Of a stretch of 64,000 bases of DNA, positions 58,701 through 64,000 are shown one piece after another. The notes beneath the pieces are model-generated. The model saw nothing but the letters and a program-made list of their open reading frames with translations, made no database searches and had not been told where the DNA came from. The translations under genes and the position numbers were made by a program. Origin of the DNA: Ceriagrion tenellum (lineage: Eukaryota; Arthropoda; Insecta; Odonata; Coenagrionidae); NCBI GenBank assembly GCA_963169105.1, contig OY720643.1:27996373-28060372 (forward strand), in the 5' to 3' direction. Position 1 is the first letter of the stretch. Every line of letters starts with the position of its first letter.

Positions 58701-59389
58701 TTCGCACTTATTACTTCGCAAATACTTAACATCGCACGCCGGGAAAGTCTCGAATCAGAGTGACTTTTGCACTGTGGAGCCCTTTACCTCCAGTCACATC
58801 CAATTTAAATCACTCTTTGTGTATGGAAATTGTCATGATGAAAGTATATACAGTCTTTCATTTAATCATGGATCGCTTCAAGAATGTTGCACTACAAACT
58901 GCATCTAATATACAATGCCGTTTCGCAGTACAGCATTTCATGGAAATCAAGAAGGAACAAAAGCTCTTAGCGTCACTGACACGAATCAATAAGGCGTAAA
59001 TAAGAAAATTGATAATTTTTACTTTTGTGAAACTCTTATACTTAGTTTCATTAAAATAATACGGAGATGCAAATCACTTCAGCCGAAAAGATGGCGAGCG
59101 AAGACTACGGAATATACAATAGGCTGATTTAAGTGTATTACGTAGAGAGCCTTGTGGTTGCTTTGGAAACAACTTTCTCCACTGATGGTGTATATATTAC
59201 ACTTAATCTAAAGTAGAACTCACAAAAAATGCTGCCCCAAAGTTTTTCGACGAAATTAACCCTCGTCCAGTCACTCAATGGTATGAAAACTTTTCCCTTT
59301 GTGGTATCACGAATATATTTCGAGGCATAGATCAGTGATCTCCGTGCCACAATTTATCCGAGCTCTCGAAGAGAAAGGAGGAGAATAAT
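58701..59389. other. Non-coding interval
   Basis: No gene recognised; frames are short and random. Confidence 0.5.
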
Positions 59390-59770
59390 TGAACGGTTGA
59401 AGTGTTTGTGGGAGGGATTGATTCGGCGAGGGGCAGGAGGGGAGGGGGCGAGGGGGTGGGTGGCAGTGAGTGTTGAATTAGCCCCCGTCATCCCTCTCCC
59501 GCGGTGGGAGGGGGGAGTGGAGGGAGCGAGAAGATGAAAGCAAGGCGAATGTATTATTCACGGGGACTGGAAAAACTCGAGACGTCATCTCACGCGGCTG
59601 CGAGCGTCTTAACCGGAAAAATGAGGCAAGGGGAAAGGGAGACCCTTAAAGGGTTTAGGGAAAGTTATTCCAAGGAACGCTGCGGAGGCGAGAGATCCCT
59701 CACCCAATTGGAGAGGATTCGAGATAATTTTGCACTTGATCCCCTCCCGTGGTGGGGTCTACTCCACTTT
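59390..59770. other. GC-rich island with guanine-quadruplex motifs
   Basis: Two clusters of guanine runs fit quadruplex patterns: 59,430-59,465 (five runs of three to five guanines or more) and 59,505-59,524. The GC-rich block continues to about 59,760 with a 96-codon plus-strand frame that I do not recognise. Purine bias on the plus strand is strong. A promoter-like role is possible but no gene is seen. Confidence 0.45.
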
Positions 59771-62404
59771 CTAGGAGTACTTGAGCTCAAATAAGAAAGC
59801 AAGGATGACAATGTACAGTATCTATTAATATACGATATAATAAAGTTACTCTTTAAAATATAATTAAAAAAACATTGAATCTCAATACCTTTGGAGTAAC
59901 GGAATACCTACAAATTACATTTGCGAAGCAGCCTACTTTCAGTCTTAGGCTCCGGGTATTCACAGTCTATTAAAAAAGAATTATCTCTAATTTTAATTGA
60001 AATTCACCGTATAAAATTGCAGGGGCAAATTACCAGTCCAAGTATACATATCATATTTTATATATTTGCAACATGATTTTAATTAGAGAGATAAAAAGGA
60101 GATCAACATATATGTTTGGCAGGGGTGCCTGCAGTGCTCATAATTTTCCTCATGCTGTGGTTGATTACCTTTGCGAAGTTTTGCTCGGTCAACGCTAAGA
60201 TTTAGGTAAGTATTTGACCAAAACTGTGATGTTCTATGCATAGTGATAGTTACTGGCTTTGAGGGTAGAGAGAGAAACAAGTATTTAATCAGCTAACAGG
60301 TGAAATATTACGTCTAGAGAAGCCACGGATGACATCACTTAGAGACCGACAATGATAATAACGCAGTTGCTACGATAGTTTTGCATAGAAATATATGAAA
60401 AGTGAACAATTTTTTACGATAGCATTTAATTTAAACAAAGGCCATCGTTGTGGATTCTTTGGCCACGTGATTCCCTCTCGAAAAAAAATTGCACGTGTTC
60501 ACAAATTGACTGTTATTCTAACAGTCAAAAGCCCTAATATCATAATAATAATGCGCTTTTATTAGGACGAGATTGAGAGTGTAGCAGTCCCTTCTTCCAT
60601 TCTAATTCCTCGTCAGAAAAATGCACGAAATAAGTGTGAAGAAAGATATATACATTTTTGGGAAAAACGTAAGGAAATAAGGAGGTGGTATCCCTAACAA
60701 ATAACTCACTGCAGGAAAACACCCACACATGAAGGGGAGAGTAAAAAACCTGCAAAAACCTACAGACAAATTAAGCTAATGTAACATAAAGAACAAGGAA
60801 TGCATGAAATAGCCATGACACAATAATAAAAAGATAATTTATACATAAATGCAAATTAAAAAATAAGAAAATAACAAGAAATGAACAAATAAAATATCAC
60901 TGAGAAACATTAACAACTGCAAATTTTATATCAAATATTAAAAATATTCTGATGATTTACAAGTATATAGTAGCCTAGCATACCTAGTAGTACCTAGTAT
61001 ATAGTACCTAGTACATACCTAGTACATACCTAGTATATAGTGACTGTAATTTTATATTTTAAACAGTCTCGTGACTTCATCGAGGAAAAAATTACCAAAA
61101 ATGACACCTTTTAATTGCAAAATACGCATTTAGTGTAGATATAGTATCCAAAACAGTAAATTTAAAGATATACAAAAGAAGTAAATAAAAAACTTTGATA
61201 TTACCGCTAAACGAGAATGGCAAGGTATTGAGAAAACAAAAATTGTGTTTTAATTGAATATTAGGAAGAAGAAAGAAGGACCGACCAAGACCCAGATAAA
61301 AATAACATAGGAGGAGTTTTATAAAAATCGGTCACGTATTTGGCTATATTTGACGAGGAAGACCTCTTCCTTAAAGGAGAAAACATTGTAAGACACTCTA
61401 AGGTTTGTGTTTCGTATTGAATGTAATTTGCAGCGTGTGAACTTGGATGGATGAAAAAAGTATAAGGTCATTGTATAATAGACTTCAAATTCCATGCATA
61501 ATCGTCAAAATTCTCTGAATTTGTACCAATTTTCATAAAGAAGATAGCGTTTACTTGCACAAATAACCTCAATGTCTTCATTAATTTTCTTTTTTCAACT
61601 TTCTCGATCTTATTCCTTCGACTGTATTCGATCCTTACGTACCCCTTTCACCGAATTCACATTTTGGCAAGGCTTTATAAACTTTCCACAACTTGACCGC
61701 TTTTTGAGACTTTAGAGACCATAACGATTATTTGAGACTTTGGAATTCCCTTTTTAGGGTTAATTCATCTATTAAAAAACATGTTATTTAGTGAAAATGA
61801 CTGGAGGAGCAGTTAAAGGTAAATACACAAGACTTTTTCATGGTGAACTTTTTTTAATAAGCGTGTGCCTTGCCTGTACCTTGCGATCATTTTAAAGCGT
61901 CTCACGATGAGGAATAAAAGACCCTAAGAGTATCTTTTACGCACAGACCAGTTGGGTTAGGTTCCGTTTAACATAAGAATTTGCGTATGAAAGAGGCATT
62001 TTGAACCAGGGTATTAGTCCGCAAAATCCGAGTATTGATCGTGGGAACTCAATCGGACGAACTTCACTCAGCTGTTTGGACAGAAGTAATTCTTACGATA
62101 CTTTGATACCCTGATCATACTGTAATTCTGAATCTCCGCTGCGTGCTGCGTCTGTTGTAGGAAATTTTCCCTGTATTACCCAATTGGTTATTGAATTATA
62201 GATAATTGCAATGAGACTTTCTTTCTATGGCCACCGATTAGTTAAGTTATAAAAATCAGGAAATAAGTTCTACATCATCTCCGCTCTTTTCCTCACTGGA
62301 TGATAAAAAGCCAGGACTTTTTATCCTTTTTTATACTTTTTATCCAGTCAAAGACATAAGGTGACTGAAAAAAGGTAGAATAAAAATTTTCAACGATTAT
62401 AAGA
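59771..62404. other. AT-rich non-coding interval
   Basis: No gene recognised apart from the tandem repeat described separately at 60,964-61,040. The minus-strand frames at 60,083 and 60,540 are random in composition. Confidence 0.5.
60964..61040. repeat. TACCTAGTA/ATATAGTA tandem repeat
   Basis: About seven imperfect copies of a TACCTAGTA word, separated by TATAG or CATACC, run in tandem over about 77 bases. It is a short variable-number repeat. Confidence 0.8.
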
Positions 62405-62960
62405 ATACACCAAAGGATGAGGTTCGCCATGAAAAAAATCACTTGACTGGGGTTTGAACCTGGATCTCCAAATTTCCGGTCAGGAGTGTTAGCTAGTTAC
62501 AACATTAAGCCATCTTTCTTCAGGGCAAATGTTGACAAGGCGTGTTATGGGAAGTGGGTGTTCGTATCTCAAGCACACACTGTGGCATAGGTGGTGATAG
62601 TCGTGAAATTGTCCAGCTAGTTGCTTTAAAAAACGACAATGTTGGGTTTATCCACCATGACAATGGCTTAGTGAGCACCACTATCGTCTCCGTGGCCACA
62701 AATTGGACTTGAGGCGAGAAAACCTTTTTCGCATAAACCCCCGACGAAACACCTTGTAGGAAGATGGTTTGGTGGAGCCTGCCCAGCCTGCCAACGGCTG
62801 ACCACGTTACCGGTTATTGTGAGGTTTGGGTTCAAACTCTGGTCAAGTCAAATGTTTTTTTCATGGCGAATTTCATCACTTGGTGTATATGCACCCCTTA
62901 GAGTGACTTTGTACGATTAATTTGTACATACAATGGTTGAAAATGATTGGAATGGTTAAA
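62405..62960. mobile_element. Foldback element with tRNA-like units at both ends
   Basis: The left arm (from 62,405) and right arm (to about 62,890) are inverted complements: TGGTGTAT, GGCGAAYYTCAT, CATGAAAAAAA and TTGACYRG. Each arm carries the tRNA-like T-arm/B-box of the 8.0-kb SINE (62,447-62,463 minus; about 62,825-62,842 plus), both pointing outwards. Here about 300 bases separate the heads, and that interior has further inverted pairs (GGTGGTGATAGT / CACCACTATCG; CTCAAG / CTTGAG). The plus unit extends to about 62,960 in sequence shared with 8,182-8,255. No acceptor stems and no protein. The shared divergent layout at two loci suggests one element type. Confidence 0.7.
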
Positions 62961-63197
62961 TAGGCGTTTCTGAAAAATATCACGATAGAAAAATTCACGA
63001 AGAGAACGAGGTGGCAGAGGGTATTCTGAGTTTACTCAGTATTTTTTGAGAAATTATGAACCTCAAAGTTTGAAGCCTGTATTCTAAGTATCGGCTAATT
63101 CAAATGACTCTGAGTATTTCGAATAATTTCATGAAGACAAATGTACTTTGACTTTTACAGCAAATATGGAGGAGGATCATAGAACACTGTTTTGTTA
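62961..63197. other. Short non-coding interval
   Basis: Nothing recognised between the foldback element and the LINE-tail trace. Confidence 0.5.
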
Positions 63198-63240
63198 TCC
63201 ACATCTACAGAGTACCCCGCAAGCTACCTCTAAGGTTTGA
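63198..63240 (-). mobile_element. Short LINE 3' tail trace
   Basis: The minus strand shows AGCTTGCGGGGTACTCTGTAG followed by ATGTGGAT, resembling the GGCTCGCAGGGTATTATGTAG tail of the other LINE copies. Only about 40 bases are recognisable, so the match is tentative. Confidence 0.5.
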
Positions 63241-64000
63241 GAAAGAGAGTAAATTTTCATCATTTTTTATCGCTACTATATAATAAGTGTCATAAAAACC
63301 TACGTATTGGGCAAGTACATGCAAGGCGATTCGTCAAAATATTTAACTTTCACAATCATGATCGTGATGCAGTTCTTTTGAGATAACCCGCGACAGGGTT
63401 TTAAAAAGATCTACTTTTCTTCCTCTTTTTTCACTTACATGCACTACACTACACTATAACCGGCCAAGTTTTTTAACTTCTGAGTATTAATTCACCAAGC
63501 AAAATGATTTGAAGCACAATTATTGAATTAGTCCAGACGGTTTTGCTTGTGACTATCGTGTTCTTGTTTGAATTCCGCACCCCGGAAAAACAGTTGAAGT
63601 GAAGCATTTTAGTGGGCTGTATATTTTCGAGAGAGACCACAGGAGGAAAAATAAATGACCCGGTAATAATATATATGGGTTATTCGTATCCACAAATTTC
63701 TCAAAGGTCTTTCATTCCAAGGCAGAGGGATCTTCCTCCTACTTCTCTCTGAAGTGAAAATGCGACTGAATTCTCAACCATGATTGCACAAATTCCCGAA
63801 ACTCCGCGGTTTCATAGGAAACGATCGGACTGCAAAAATTTTAAAAATTAAACCTCCCTCCTTTGGCTCGTTGATAAGAAGAAAAGGAGGGGAGCTGGAT
63901 TAAGGGGGGGGGGGAGAGGCTGCAATGCAGTTCAGCCTCCAAAGACAACGCCTACTCGCATACTAGAACCTTTCAAGGTGCCCTATCCCCCCTTATGCTG
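63241..64000. other. Non-coding interval to the window end
   Basis: No gene recognised. A run of ten or more guanines lies at about 63,904-63,914, in a short GC-rich patch that reaches the window edge. Confidence 0.5.

Noticed and set aside
1..64000. CRISPR array, bacterial operon, prophage or toxin system
   Set aside because: No regularly spaced repeats, no dense gene arrangement and no bacterial gene families; the retroelement and DNA-transposon content is animal-like.

Overview
The window looks like nuclear DNA of an arthropod, most likely an insect with a large, AT-rich, repeat-filled genome. I infer this from long AT-rich non-coding stretches, the absence of any operon-like gene packing, many decayed non-LTR retrotransposons, and typical animal DNA-transposon relics (hAT, mariner, TA-flanked inverted-repeat elements). 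I cannot name the species. No intact, recognisable host gene is present. Two short frames (12,384-12,488 minus and 21,162-21,287 plus) could be single exons, but the evidence is thin.

Layout. 1-4.4 kb: unique AT-rich DNA with an ATCGATA-rich patch, a small stem-loop and a perfect 64-bp-arm hairpin (3,155-3,316). 4.4-7.9 kb: three fragments of an RTE/Craft-like LINE. 8.0-8.25 kb: two tRNA-like SINE units fused head to head in a palindrome; the same architecture recurs at 62.4-62.96 kb. 8.4-8.85 and 10.4-11.1 kb: GC-rich islands. 12.1-14.1 kb: a hAT-type element with an exact 8-bp target duplication. 14.1-21 kb: mostly featureless, with LINE tails. 21.3-22.2 and 23.1-26.1 kb: LINE copies. The second is the best-preserved element in the window (endonuclease remnant, reverse transcriptase with FADD, C-terminal domain, 3' tail), interrupted by a 460-bp insertion with about 23-bp duplicated flanks.

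26-42 kb: mostly unique AT-rich DNA, with two LINE fragments and a miRNA-sized hairpin. 42.1-42.4 kb: a probable solo LTR. 43.7-44.4 kb: a 730-bp element made largely of inverted arms. 46.2-46.7 kb: a TA-flanked inverted-repeat element. 47.6-48.8 kb: LINE 3' ends, one carrying a nested fragment of another LINE family. 48.9-49.5 and 51.9-52.6 kb: GC-rich islands. 52.7-53.2 kb: a cluster of forward and inverted copies of one repeat. 53.8-54.2 kb: a broken mariner transposase. 54.4-54.6 kb: a short inverted-repeat element with a third end inside it. 57-64 kb: a tRNA-like relic, a hairpin element, a guanine-rich island, short tandem repeats and the second head-to-head tRNA-like foldback.

The genes do not form a pathway; the window is a record of transposition. 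At least two LINE families can be told apart by their C-terminal frames and 3' tails, and nesting gives relative ages. The most unusual structure is the head-to-head (divergent) pair of tRNA-like modules seen at two separate loci. I found no convincing new multi-gene system.
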